From assembly GCA_022768375.1 (NCBI GenBank), contig JALEMG010000062.1, forward strand, positions 1 through 53,768: a DNA stretch of 53,768 nt, written 5' to 3'. The DNA is from Lentisphaeria bacterium. GTDB lineage: Bacteria > Verrucomicrobiota > Lentisphaeria > Victivallales > Victivallaceae. A program made the position numbers and the translations under genes. Below are positions 32,463 through 40,790 of the stretch, one piece after another; the first letter of the stretch is position 1, and each line of letters starts with the position of its first letter. The notes below the pieces were generated by a model that had not been told where the DNA came from, made no database searches, and was given only the letters and a program-made list of their open reading frames with translations.

Positions 32463-33446
32463 ATGTACGAGGCGATTGCCGGAACCCGCATCCTGATCAC
32501 CGGCGGGGCGGGGTTCATCGGTTCCAATCTCACGGATTTTCTGCTGGGACTGGGGGGCAAGGTCACGGTGCTGGACAACTTCTCCACCGGCAGGCGGGAG
32601 AATCTGCGCGCCGCCGCCGCGCATCCGGGGTTCCGGCTGATCGAGGGCGATATCCGCGATCCCGAGACCTGCGCCGCCGCCGCCGCCGGAACCGATCTGG
32701 CGGTGCATCTGGCGGCGCTGGGCAGCGTGCCCCGTTCCATTCAGGACCCCTGCGCGTCGACGGCGGTCAACGTGGGCGGGTTCGTCAACGTTCTTTTTTC
32801 CGCGGTCCGCGCCGGGGTGACACGGGTGATCTACGCCTCCAGCAGTTCGGTGTACGGCGACGATCCGCAACTGCCGAAAATCGAATCCCGGACCGGTCGG
32901 CCGCTGTCGCCCTACGCGCTCACCAAGACGGCGGACGAGTGGTTCGCGGAGAACTTCCGCGCCGTGTACGCGCTGGACAGCATCGGGCTGCGGTTTTTCA
33001 ACGTCTTCGGCCGCCGACAGGACCCCGACGGCGCGTATGCCGCGGTGATCCCGCGCTTCGCCGCCGCGCTGCTCCGGCACACGCCGCCGGTCATCAACGG
33101 GGACGGTTCGTACAGCCGGGACTTCACCTATGTGGATAATGTTCTGCACGCGGTTGCGCTGGCGCTTTGCGTCACCGATCCGGCGGCGGTGAATCAGGTC
33201 TACAACGTCGCCTGCGGCGCCCGGGTGACGCTGAACGAACTCTGCGCCGTCCTGAGAGACGAACTCGGTCGCTTCGACGCCGCGATCACCGGGATCGAGC
33301 CGGTGCACGGCGCCGTCCGCGCCGGGGACATCCCCCACAGTCTGGCGGATATCGGCAAGGCCCGGAGGCTTCTGGGCTACGAACCCCGGTTCGATGTCCG
33401 GCGGGGGCTGGCGCTGGCGGCGCGGTGGTACGCGGAAAATCTGTAA
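32463..33446 (+). CDS. NAD-dependent sugar-nucleotide epimerase (UDP-GlcNAc 4-epimerase-like)
   Basis: A 327-residue extended short-chain dehydrogenase. Rossmann motif GGAGFIG at 14-20, Ser-rich active-site strand ASSSSVYG (125-132) and catalytic Y151/K155 (PYALTK) are all present. The segment GSVPRSIQDP (87-96) is typical of the WbpP/TviC group, which act on UDP-GlcNAc/UDP-GalNAc (or their uronates) rather than plain UDP-glucose. GNGDGSYSRDFTYVDN-type sequence near 215-225 binds the nucleotide. It could supply GalNAc for polysaccharide. Convergent with the HprK-like gene (12-base gap). Confidence 0.85.
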   Translation: MYEAIAGTRILITGGAGFIGSNLTDFLLGLGGKVTVLDNFSTGRRENLRAAAAHPGFRLIEGDIRDPETCAAAAAGTDLAVHLAALGSVPRSIQDPCASTAVNVGGFVNVLFSAVRAGVTRVIYASSSSVYGDDPQLPKIESRTGRPLSPYALTKTADEWFAENFRAVYALDSIGLRFFNVFGRRQDPDGAYAAVIPRFAAALLRHTPPVINGDGSYSRDFTYVDNVLHAVALALCVTDPAAVNQVYNVACGARVTLNELCAVLRDELGRFDAAITGIEPVHGAVRAGDIPHSLADIGKARRLLGYEPRFDVRRGLALAARWYAENL

Positions 33447-33458
33447 CGGACCGGACAC

Positions 33459-34298
33459 TCAGCGCGGCAGGGCGAGCAGAAACGGTGTGATGTCGGTCTC
33501 CAGTTCGCTGGTCAGCACATGACACGACACGGAGGAGGTCAGTTTCTGCACGCCGTTGAATGCGTGAAGTTTCAGTTGTGTCGAGGCCGCCTGGTCCCTG
33601 AGGCACAGCGCCATCCATGCGGTCATCTCCACAAAACTGTTGGCCAGCATCAGCCCGGCGGCGGAACCGGTCACGCGCCGGATGCCGACGTCGCCCAACC
33701 GGGACAGGATCACCGCGTTTTTCACTTTTACCGCGCGGTTGACATCGCACTCCGCGACCCGTTTCTTCTCGGTGAGGTAGGTGCTCCATGTCGGTCCGGG
33801 CTGGGCATAGCACCCGTCGTCGAGAAATGACAGATAGAGCAGATCGTCGGCCAGAACCTCCCAAATGGCGCCCGCTTTGGCGACGGCGGTGCTTTTGCCG
33901 ACCCCGGACGGTCCGCAGAAAATACAGCCGTTGCCGTCGGCGTCCGCGGCCAGCCCGCCGTGAAAGAGAAACATCCGCTCCGCTTTCAGCAGCGGCAGCA
34001 GCGATAAGAACATGAAATCCCGGGAGATCGCCGCCTGCGCGGACGGGGACTGCGGCATGGCCCGGAGATACAGTCTCGGCACTCCGTCCGCCGGAAATTC
34101 CGCCCTCAGCCGCCTGGAACCGGTGTCCTCCGGGGGCGGCGGGAGGATCCGGACCAGCGGACGCTCCCCCGCCGCGGCGGACATGCGGTGGCTGGCGCGC
34201 AGCAACGCCAGCACGTCGCCGCACTCCGGCGCCGCGCCGAGGTCCGCCGTGGTCCCGTCCGCCATGCGGAAGGAAGCATGGAAGTCCGCAGAATTCAA
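33459..34298 (-). CDS. HPr-kinase-like P-loop protein
   Basis: A 279-residue protein whose C-terminal half resembles the HPr kinase/phosphorylase-like P-loop family. Walker A is GPSGVGKST at 129-137, preceded by FLFHGGLAADADGNGCIF and followed by EVLADDLLYLS, where the acidic pair corresponds to the HprK metal/catalytic region. The N-terminal 100 residues are unrecognised. Such stand-alone HprK-like proteins often accompany peptide-modifying or PqqD-type systems (for example ScmC), but no PqqD or radical-SAM gene is next to it here. Start TTG 34298 is 6 bases behind GGGGAG; no ATG has a comparable site. Promoter at 34334-34362. Confidence 0.7.
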   Translation of the reverse strand: MNSADFHASFRMADGTTADLGAAPECGDVLALLRASHRMSAAAGERPLVRILPPPPEDTGSRRLRAEFPADGVPRLYLRAMPQSPSAQAAISRDFMFLSLLPLLKAERMFLFHGGLAADADGNGCIFCGPSGVGKSTAVAKAGAIWEVLADDLLYLSFLDDGCYAQPGPTWSTYLTEKKRVAECDVNRAVKVKNAVILSRLGDVGIRRVTGSAAGLMLANSFVEMTAWMALCLRDQAASTQLKLHAFNGVQKLTSSVSCHVLTSELETDITPFLLALPR

Positions 34299-34333
34299 AA
34301 CCGTCTCCCCTGAAGCATCATCCGTTTCGCATT

Positions 34334-34362
34334 AATATACCCCCGGTCCCGCGGAAAAGCAA
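34334..34362 (-). promoter_or_regulatory. Promoter of the HprK-like gene
   Basis: Minus strand: -35 TTGCTT (34362-34357), 17 bases, -10 TATATT (34339-34334). Confidence 0.6.
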
Positions 34363-34372
34363 TGTTCCGGGG

Positions 34373-35461
34373 CTACTTTATGGAATCATTCAGTCTGCGC
34401 ATGGCGTCGAACTGCTGTTCGATGGAGCGGGCCAGCGCGATCTGGGTGCGGCACCGGTCGAGGTTGTGCTTCTCCCGGTGGATTTTGAAGTACACGTCGC
34501 CGGAGAGGTAGTCGGTGAGGAACCGGATGCCGATCTCCAGCGTGATGAGTTTGCCGGAGAAGGGCAGCAGTTCCTTTTCCCGGGCGTTGAGAAACCGTCC
34601 GGCGTTGGAGAGGTAACCGCGCAGGAGCGCTTCAAACATCTCGAACCGCATGCCGACTTTTCCGAGGTCCAGTTCATCCTCCGGCGCCGGGCTGGTGCCG
34701 GTCCGCACCATGTCGCCGAAGTCGTAGTGGGGCAGTCCCGGCATGACCGTGTCCAGATCGATGACGCAGATGCCCGCGCCGGTCGCGTCGTCGATCAGCA
34801 CGTTGTTGAGTTTGGTGTCGTTGTGGGTGGTGCGCTCCAGCAGATTGCCCGCGTCCTTTTCCCGGATCAGCAGGGAGTATTCGTCTTTGCGGGCCATGAT
34901 GAACTCCAGTTCCGGGCCGACTTCCCCGAGGCGGCCGCACCGGTCCGTTTTCACCGCCTCCTCCAGCGCCGCCAGACGTTTCGGAGTGTGGTGAAAATCG
35001 GCGATGGTCTCGTGCAGCCGGCCGGGGAGGTCGGCCAGATCGTTCTGGAACGCGCCGAACGCGGCGGCGGCGGCGTAGGCCTGTCCCGCATTCTCCAGCA
35101 CGTCGTAGGTGCGCGCCTGATCCACGAAGACGTAACAGCGGAAGAAATTGCCCTCTGCGTCCCGGTAGAACGGACGACCGTCCCGGGCCGCGATCAACTG
35201 CAGGTGTTTCCGACGGCAGGCGGGATCGGCGGCCTTTTCCCGCGCGATCTTCTTTTCGATATGGTCGCAGACCCGGACGAAGTTGTCCATCAGTTTTTCC
35301 GGTTCGCGGAAAATTCCGGTGTTGATGCGCTGGAGGATGTAGGTCTGGCGCGTGGTGCGCATCTTGAACGTGTCGTTGATGTGGCCGGTGCCGTACTTTT
35401 CGGCGGCGGTGAATTCGCCGTCCAGACGGAAGTTCCCGCATACCCGGGCGAGGTCGTACAT
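34373..35461 (-). CDS. Aminoglycoside-phosphotransferase-fold sugar kinase (NahK-like)
   Basis: A 362-residue kinase resembling N-acetylhexosamine 1-kinase, which makes GlcNAc-1-P/GalNAc-1-P from free amino sugars. N-terminal GTGHINDTF (24-32) is the nucleotide-binding loop seen in NahK, ILQRIN carries the lobe-1 strand, THNDTKLNN (212-220) is the catalytic loop (His-Asn-Asp) and VIDLDT (233-238) holds the metal-binding Asp. Length equals NahK (about 360). With a UDP-GlcNAc 4-epimerase-like gene nearby, salvage of host- or mucin-derived HexNAc is plausible. Other small-molecule kinases of this fold remain possible. Confidence 0.8.
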   Translation of the reverse strand: MYDLARVCGNFRLDGEFTAAEKYGTGHINDTFKMRTTRQTYILQRINTGIFREPEKLMDNFVRVCDHIEKKIAREKAADPACRRKHLQLIAARDGRPFYRDAEGNFFRCYVFVDQARTYDVLENAGQAYAAAAAFGAFQNDLADLPGRLHETIADFHHTPKRLAALEEAVKTDRCGRLGEVGPELEFIMARKDEYSLLIREKDAGNLLERTTHNDTKLNNVLIDDATGAGICVIDLDTVMPGLPHYDFGDMVRTGTSPAPEDELDLGKVGMRFEMFEALLRGYLSNAGRFLNAREKELLPFSGKLITLEIGIRFLTDYLSGDVYFKIHREKHNLDRCRTQIALARSIEQQFDAMRRLNDSIK

Positions 35462-35511
35462 GATTCGGACTCCAATTTGTCAAGGTTGATGTTTGCTTGG
35501 GTTCGCCGGAT

Positions 35512-35590
35512 AATATATCCCGGGAAACGGGATTTGACAATACATTTTTTTGTTCCGACTATGGATTTTTCCGCAAACGTGGTGTATATT
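35512..35590. promoter_or_regulatory. Divergent promoters between NahK-like and PocR-AraC genes
   Basis: Minus strand: TTGTCA (35540-35535)-17-TATATT (35517-35512) drives the kinase. On the plus strand a consensus TTGACA (35534-35539) overlaps the same bases but lacks a good -10. A second plus-strand candidate is TGGATT (35562-35567)-17-TATATT (35585-35590), 45 bases before the regulator's ATG. The overlap suggests mutually exclusive RNA polymerase binding or regulator control of both genes. Confidence 0.5.
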
Positions 35591-35634
35591 GTTCCGCGAA
35601 CTTCGGAATGCGGATTGGGAAAGGGGGTGAAACC

Positions 35635-36510
35635 ATGTCGGCGGTGGCGTTGGAACTGTTTCTCAGTGACGAAGTGCAGTCGCTTCTGGACGACTTCGCT
35701 TCACTGCTGGATGTGCGGGTGACGTTTTTTTCCATGTCCGGCGAATTTCTGCGCCGGGGCAAGGCGATGCGGAACTGCGAGTACTGCCGGATCGTCCACG
35801 AGGATCTGGCGCGCCGCCAGTTGTGCGTCTCGATGGACTGCGACAAGCAGCGCGAGGCGATCGAGAAAGGGCAGATCATCGACTATCGCTGTCACGCAGG
35901 ATTGCACGAGTGTCTGGCGCCGGTCATGGTACGGGGCGTGGCGGCGGGATTCGTGATGTTCGGTCAGTTCCGGGTCGAGGGCGAGAACCCGCCGGAGTGG
36001 GCGGACGTCCCGGAGCCCCGGCGGGAGGAGTTGATCCGGGCCTACTGGGAACTGCCCGGTTTCACCCCCGAGAAACTCAAGGGCATCCTCGGCGTGCTCA
36101 AAACCCTTATCGACTACATCGCCGTACGGGAACTTGCGGTGCTTCAGGGCGACCGGCTCCGGGCGGAGATCGACCGTTACATCGAGAAGCACGCCGCCGA
36201 GGACATCCGTCTGCCGGACATGGCGAAAAAGATCGGGCGGAGCGTTTCCACCATCTCCCAGTTTCTCCGGCGCAACTATCAGACCAGTTTCAAGGGACTG
36301 CTGCTGGACGCCCGGCTCCGCATCGCGGAGAAAATGTGGCGCAAGGACCCCGGGGCCACCGTGGCCGAAGTGGCATTCGCCGCCGGATTCCGGGATCAAT
36401 TCTACTTTTCCCGGGTGTTTCGCCGCCGCCGGGGGGTGCCGCCGGGGAAGTTCCGCAGTCAGATGCGCCCCGCCGGAGAGCGGAACATCGTCGACGGCGC
36501 CGGGGAATGA
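35635..36510 (+). CDS. AraC-family regulator with PocR sensory domain
   Basis: A 291-residue regulator. Residues 10-160 are a PocR ligand-binding domain with its Cys pattern (NCEYC 47-51, LCVSMDC 63-69, RCHAGLHEC 85-93) and the VMVRGVAAGFVMFGQ strand. PocR domains sense small hydrocarbon derivatives such as propanediol. Residues about 175-290 are the AraC double helix-turn-helix (LPDMAKKIGRSVSTISQFLRR; TVAEVAFAAGFRDQFYFSRVFRR). ATG 35635 is preceded by AAGGGGGTG; the upstream extension to 35497 is non-coding. Its divergent partner is the NahK-like kinase, a likely target. Confidence 0.92.
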   Translation: MSAVALELFLSDEVQSLLDDFASLLDVRVTFFSMSGEFLRRGKAMRNCEYCRIVHEDLARRQLCVSMDCDKQREAIEKGQIIDYRCHAGLHECLAPVMVRGVAAGFVMFGQFRVEGENPPEWADVPEPRREELIRAYWELPGFTPEKLKGILGVLKTLIDYIAVRELAVLQGDRLRAEIDRYIEKHAAEDIRLPDMAKKIGRSVSTISQFLRRNYQTSFKGLLLDARLRIAEKMWRKDPGATVAEVAFAAGFRDQFYFSRVFRRRRGVPPGKFRSQMRPAGERNIVDGAGE

Positions 36511-36522
36511 TCTCTCCGGGAA

Positions 36523-37839
36523 CTACGCCAGCATCGCCGGGAGTTTCTCCGCCATCGCGGTTTCCAGCAGCCCCAGTTCGTAGAGCAGGTCGAGCACGGT
36601 ATAGCGGTTGCGGATGAGTTGCGCGGTCCGGATGCCGTGGCGGAACTGCTCCGCGTCCAGTCCGATCGCTTCCGGGGTCGTCGGACAGCCCGCCCGCCGC
36701 AGTTTTTCCCGCATCTTCCGGCAGGGGATCAGCCGGGCGCGCATGCGCTCCCGCATGGCGTCCCAGTTGGTCAGCAATGTCTCCCGGCGGCGCGCCAGTT
36801 CCGGTCCGGTGAGGAACTTTTTCAGCGCGGTGATCCGGGGTTCCGCGCCGTAACAGCCGCGCCGCAGCAGACCGTCGATCTCCCGTTCCCGCTCCGGCAC
36901 GCTCAGTCCCGGGCGCATCATCGCGCGGATTTCCGCGGCGCCGTGTTCCAGAACGAATTCCATCAGCAGCGTCGATGCCAGCAGACCGACTCCGACCTTG
37001 AAGCCGTGGGAGACGTCCTCGCCGTTCCGGGTCAGTCCTTCCATTTCCCAGACATGGCTGAACAGATGCTCCGCGCCGGAGGCCGGGCGGCTGTCCCCGT
37101 ACATCTGCATGGCGTAGCCGGTGGCGGCCAGTCCGTCGAAAATCCGCATCATGTCCCCGGCGTCGGCGGTCCAGTCGAAAATCCGTCCCTGGATCAAATC
37201 CCATACATCGGCGCGGATCGGCTCCACTCCGGCGGCGTCGGCGATGATCCAGTCCGCCCCCGCCGGGATTTTGGTCAGCAGATCCGCGAAGCCCGAGGCG
37301 AGCATGTCCGGCGGCGCGGTACGGAGGATCTCCGTGTCGGCGCACAGCGCCAGCGGCGCCGGGCATTTTACCGTCTTTTTGGAACCGTTCACCACCAGCG
37401 CCGCCCCGGAAGCCGTGTAACCGTCCACCGAGCAGGCGGTGGGGACGCAGCAGTAACGCAGATGCCGCAAATTCGCCCCGCACTTGGTCAGATCGTTGAT
37501 GACCCCGGAGCCGATCGCCACCGGGACCGCGTCGGACGGGAACTTCGCCGCCAGGACCTCGCAGTACGAAAATTCCGGGTGCAGTCGGGGCGTCCCCGGG
37601 AAACAGTGGGGCGCGTACGGATTCATCCCGGCGGCGTTGAGCATTTCCTGCGCCCGGCTGCCCGCGGCGCGGAATGTGTTGTCATCCGCCACGATCAGCG
37701 GTCGGCGGCCGGGAAAAGCGGCGCGCAGGATCGCGGGCAGAACTTCCAGTGCGCCGGGGGCGAGGGCGAAACATTCGGTCTCCAGTCCGGACGGCACGGG
37801 AATAAAAGGCGGTCGGGAGAATTGCGGATCGGGGTTCAT
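36523..37839 (-). CDS. sn-glycerol-1-phosphate dehydrogenase (AraM/EgsA family)
   Basis: A 438-residue member of the iron-containing-ADH-like group, reducing dihydroxyacetone phosphate to sn-glycerol-1-phosphate. Family motifs: VADDNTFRAAG, GSGVINDLTKCGA, VPTACSVDGYTASGAALVVNGSKKT, and metal ligands in SGAEHLFSHVWEM and VSHGFKVGVG. In archaea the enzyme builds the membrane backbone; in Bacillus (AraM) it makes heptaprenylglyceryl phosphate. It is preceded on the same strand by an alpha/beta hydrolase (32-base gap). Which lipid or sugar route it serves here is open. Confidence 0.85.
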   Translation of the reverse strand: MNPDPQFSRPPFIPVPSGLETECFALAPGALEVLPAILRAAFPGRRPLIVADDNTFRAAGSRAQEMLNAAGMNPYAPHCFPGTPRLHPEFSYCEVLAAKFPSDAVPVAIGSGVINDLTKCGANLRHLRYCCVPTACSVDGYTASGAALVVNGSKKTVKCPAPLALCADTEILRTAPPDMLASGFADLLTKIPAGADWIIADAAGVEPIRADVWDLIQGRIFDWTADAGDMMRIFDGLAATGYAMQMYGDSRPASGAEHLFSHVWEMEGLTRNGEDVSHGFKVGVGLLASTLLMEFVLEHGAAEIRAMMRPGLSVPEREREIDGLLRRGCYGAEPRITALKKFLTGPELARRRETLLTNWDAMRERMRARLIPCRKMREKLRRAGCPTTPEAIGLDAEQFRHGIRTAQLIRNRYTVLDLLYELGLLETAMAEKLPAMLA

Positions 37840-37871
37840 GGCGATGGCACTTCCTTATTTTTATGTGGCGG

Positions 37872-38573
37872 TCACAGCAGACCGGCGATGAAATCGAACT
37901 GTTTCTGCTCCGCCGACAGGGGGATGTTGCGGCCGTGCCCCATGCCGGGCACTTCGAGATATTCGACCCCAAGTCCCCGGGCGCGCAGCGCCGCGACCAT
38001 CCGGTCCGAATGCGCCGCCTTGCTCACCCGGTCGTCGGCGGAACCGTGAAGGAAAAGGTACGGGATGTCGGGCATGGATTCGACCTGATGAAGCGGGGAG
38101 TGTTCCTGCAGAATTTCCTCCCACGGTTCCGGGTAGTCGTAGAAGGCGTGGTGAAAACTCGTCGGCAGATCCGGGCGTTCGTGATAGTGGTACACGGTGT
38201 CGCATACCGGATAGAGCGCGACGCATCCGATCGGTTTTCTCCGTCCGTACCGGCAGTAGAGCAGTGCGGCGCATCCGCCCATGCTGCCGCCGTGGGCGAT
38301 CAGCGGCATCCGGTCGTCGAACCCGAGTTCGGCGTAGACGGCGGCGATCAGTTCGTCGACGAATTTGCGGGTGTTCCGGTTCATCCAACTCCACGGGCCG
38401 CAGTACGGCGCGACGACCAGAATCCCCGCTTCGCCCAGCGCGATCTCCAGCGGCGTCGCGTCGGTGCGGATGCCGCCGCCGAGTCCGTGAAACGTCACCG
38501 TCACCGCCCGAGGGGTGACGGTCAGATACGGTTCGTTGGTCCAGCAGCACGCCTTGAGCCAGGGGTCGCGCAT
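37872..38573 (-). CDS. Alpha/beta-hydrolase (prolyl-oligopeptidase-like esterase)
   Basis: A 233-residue serine hydrolase. The nucleophile elbow is HGGSMGGCAA (Ser about 97), the acid is in HGSADDRVS and the His in PGMGHG. Oxyanion segment FHGLGGG lies at 29-35. No signal peptide. ATG 38573 has GGAGG with a 7-base spacer. First gene of a two-gene unit with the glycerol-1-phosphate dehydrogenase, under the promoter at 38611-38639. Substrate unknown; esterase or deacetylase is likeliest. Confidence 0.82.
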   Translation of the reverse strand: MRDPWLKACCWTNEPYLTVTPRAVTVTFHGLGGGIRTDATPLEIALGEAGILVVAPYCGPWSWMNRNTRKFVDELIAAVYAELGFDDRMPLIAHGGSMGGCAALLYCRYGRRKPIGCVALYPVCDTVYHYHERPDLPTSFHHAFYDYPEPWEEILQEHSPLHQVESMPDIPYLFLHGSADDRVSKAAHSDRMVAALRARGLGVEYLEVPGMGHGRNIPLSAEQKQFDFIAGLL

Positions 38574-38610
38574 GATTGTTCCTCCGAGAGCGAAATTTCA
38601 GTAACTCCAT

Positions 38611-38639
38611 AATATATACCCCGGCGGCATGATTTGCAA
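38611..38639 (-). promoter_or_regulatory. Promoter of the hydrolase-G1PDH unit
   Basis: Minus strand: -35 TTGCAA (38639-38634), 17 bases, -10 TATATT (38616-38611). Confidence 0.65.
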
Positions 38640-38690
38640 GACATCGGGATTTCTCCATGTTTTTTGCCGAAAATATCCAGTCCTCCGGGA

Positions 38691-38719
38691 TTGAAAAAAA
38701 GCCGATGACGTGCTATATT
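38691..38719 (+). promoter_or_regulatory. Promoter of pckG
   Basis: -35 TTGAAA (38691-38696), 17 bases, -10 TATATT (38714-38719), about 100 bases before the start. Confidence 0.6.
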
Positions 38720-38817
38720 AGTGCTAATTTCGGTTTTTGCCGGGAAGATGTTTTTTCCCGCGGAAAAGTTTGTCGACATCGCAAGTTTCAGTCACAATCA
38801 CGTAAGGAAAGGATGAG

Positions 38818-40662
38818 ATGATGGCGAAAATGCTGAATCAGGCTCCCACGGGCAATGCAAAACTGCTCGCGTGGGTCGACGGGTGGGTCAAGTTGTGTGA
38901 ACCCGATGCCGTGTACTGGTGCGACGGGTCCCAGGCGGAGTACGACCGCCTCTGCAACGAGATGGTCGCTTCCGGTCTGGCGGTGCGGCTGAATCCGGCG
39001 AAGCGGCCGAACAGTCTGCTTTTCCGGTCCGATCCGTCGGACGTGGCCCGGGTCGAGGCCCGGACGTTCATCGCCTCTGAGAAGCAGGAGGACGCCGGTC
39101 CCACCAACAACTGGATCGACCCGAAGGAACTGAAGGCCACGATGACCGAACTCTACCGCGGCAGCATGCACGGGCGGACCATGTACGTCATCCCGTTCTC
39201 CATGGGGCCGGTGGGGTCTCCCATCGCCAAGATCGGCGTGGAGATCACCGATTCCGCCTACGTGGTTATCAACATGGAGGTGATGACCCGCGTCGGTACC
39301 AAAGTTCTGGACGTGCTCGGCAACGGCGAGTTCGTGCCCTGCGTCCACTCCGTGGGCAAACCGCTGGCCCCCGGCGAATCCGATCACGGCGTCTGGCCCT
39401 GCGCGCCGCTGGATCAGAAGTACATCGCCCACTTCCCCGAGACCCGGGAGATCTGGTCCTACGGTTCCGGTTACGGCGGCAACGCGCTGCTGGGCAAGAA
39501 GTGTCTGGCGCTCCGCATCGCTTCGGTGCAGGCCCGGGACGAGGGCTGGCTGGCCGAACACATGCTCATTCTGAAGTTGACCAATCCTCAGGGCGAGAGC
39601 AAATACGTCACCGGCGCCTTCCCGTCGGCGTGTGGCAAAACCAACCTCGCCATGCTCATCCCGACTTTGCCGGGCTGGAAGGTCGAGACCGTGGGCGACG
39701 ATATCAGTTGGATGAAGTTCGACGATTCCGGCCGTCTGCGCGCCATCAACCCCGAAGCGGGCTTTTTCGGCGTCGCTCCCGGCACCAGCATGAAATCCAA
39801 CAAGAACGCCATGCTGTCCTGCGCCAAAGATACGATCTTCACCAACGTCGCGCTCACCGATGACGGCGACGTCTGGTGGGAGGGCATCGGCACCGAGGCC
39901 CCCGCCCATCTGATCGACTGGAAAGGCAAAGACTGGCATCCGGGCATGGTCGACGCCGACGGCAAGCCGGTCAAGGCGGCTCATCCCAACGCCCGGTTCA
40001 CGGCGCGGGCCAGCAATTGCCCGGCCATCGCTCCGGAGTGGGAAGACCCCGCCGGCGTGCCCATCAGCGCGTTCCTTTTCGGCGGACGGCGGCCGACCAC
40101 GCTGCCGCTGGTCTATCAGGCCAAGGACTGGGAGCACGGTGTTTTCATCGGTTCCACCGTCGGGTCGGAAGTGACCGCGGCGGCGCTGGACGTGAAAGCC
40201 GGCACCGTGCGGCGCGACCCGTTCGCCATGCTGCCGTTCTGCGGCTACCACATGGGCGATTACTTCCAGCACTGGCTGGATATCGGCAAAGCGGGCGCGG
40301 CGAAAGGCAATTTGCCGAAGATTTTCTGCGTCAACTGGTTCCGCAAGAGTGCGGAAGGAAAATTCATGTGGCCCGGTTTCGGTGACAACAGCCGGGTGCT
40401 GGCGTGGGTCTTCGCCCGCTGCGCCGGGACCGGCAAGGCCAAAGAGACCGCGATCGGCTTCCTGCCGACCCCGGACGCCATTGACCTCAAAGGTTTGGAG
40501 GGCGAGGTTTCCGCCGCCGATCTGGAGGAACTGCTGAAGGTCGACGTGGAAGGCTGGAAAAAGGAACTGGCGATGATCAAGGAGCATTACGCCAAGTTCG
40601 GCACCCGGCTCCCGAAGGAACTGGTCAAGCAGTTGGAGGCGCTGGAAGCGCGTCTGGCCTGA
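38818..40662 (+). CDS. pckG: Phosphoenolpyruvate carboxykinase (GTP)
   Basis: Interconverts oxaloacetate and PEP with GTP/GDP. In fermenting anaerobes it often runs in the carboxylating direction towards succinate. The 614-residue protein has the GTP-type signature [12 protein letters not shown] (P-loop, about 267-278), [15 protein letters not shown], the substrate loop [14 protein letters not shown] and [14 protein letters not shown]. Length is standard. Two ATGs (38818, 38821) follow AAGGAAAGG. A monocistronic unit with its own promoter and terminator. ATP-type PckA is excluded by these motifs. Confidence 0.97.
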   Translation: MMAKMLNQAPTGNAKLLAWVDGWVKLCEPDAVYWCDGSQAEYDRLCNEMVASGLAVRLNPAKRPNSLLFRSDPSDVARVEARTFIASEKQEDAGPTNNWIDPKELKATMTELYRGSMHGRTMYVIPFSMGPVGSPIAKIGVEITDSAYVVINMEVMTRVGTKVLDVLGNGEFVPCVHSVGKPLAPGESDHGVWPCAPLDQKYIAHFPETREIWSYGSGYGGNALLGKKCLALRIASVQARDEGWLAEHMLILKLTNPQGESKYVTGAFPSACGKTNLAMLIPTLPGWKVETVGDDISWMKFDDSGRLRAINPEAGFFGVAPGTSMKSNKNAMLSCAKDTIFTNVALTDDGDVWWEGIGTEAPAHLIDWKGKDWHPGMVDADGKPVKAAHPNARFTARASNCPAIAPEWEDPAGVPISAFLFGGRRPTTLPLVYQAKDWEHGVFIGSTVGSEVTAAALDVKAGTVRRDPFAMLPFCGYHMGDYFQHWLDIGKAGAAKGNLPKIFCVNWFRKSAEGKFMWPGFGDNSRVLAWVFARCAGTGKAKETAIGFLPTPDAIDLKGLEGEVSAADLEELLKVDVEGWKKELAMIKEHYAKFGTRLPKELVKQLEALEARLA

Positions 40663-40683
40663 CGTTCCCCCGAAGAATCGCGC

Positions 40684-40715
40684 GGGCGTCCGAAATCTTT
40701 CGGACGCCCGTTTTT
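40684..40715 (+). terminator. Terminator of pckG
   Basis: Perfect 12-bp stem, GGGCGTCCGAAA (40684-40695) with TTTCGGACGCCC (40698-40709), then GTTTTT. Confidence 0.85.
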
Positions 40716-40735
40716 CATTGCTCCGGGAACGGGAC

Positions 40736-40770
40736 AAAAAAATGTGCGGAAGCGGCGAACGCTTCCGCAC
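40736..40770 (-). terminator. Terminator of the EF-G-like gene
   Basis: On the minus strand, GTGCGGAAGC (40770-40761 side) and GCTTCCGCAC (40753-40744 side) form a 10-bp stem around a 7-base loop, followed by a run of Ts (complement of A 40736-40742). Back to back with the pckG terminator. Confidence 0.8.
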
Positions 40771-40790
40771 GGGGATTTTCGTTTCGGAGA

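Noticed and set aside
38788-40770. 660-residue minus-strand frame opposite pckG
   Set aside because: Covers the PEPCK gene in antisense and runs through its terminator.
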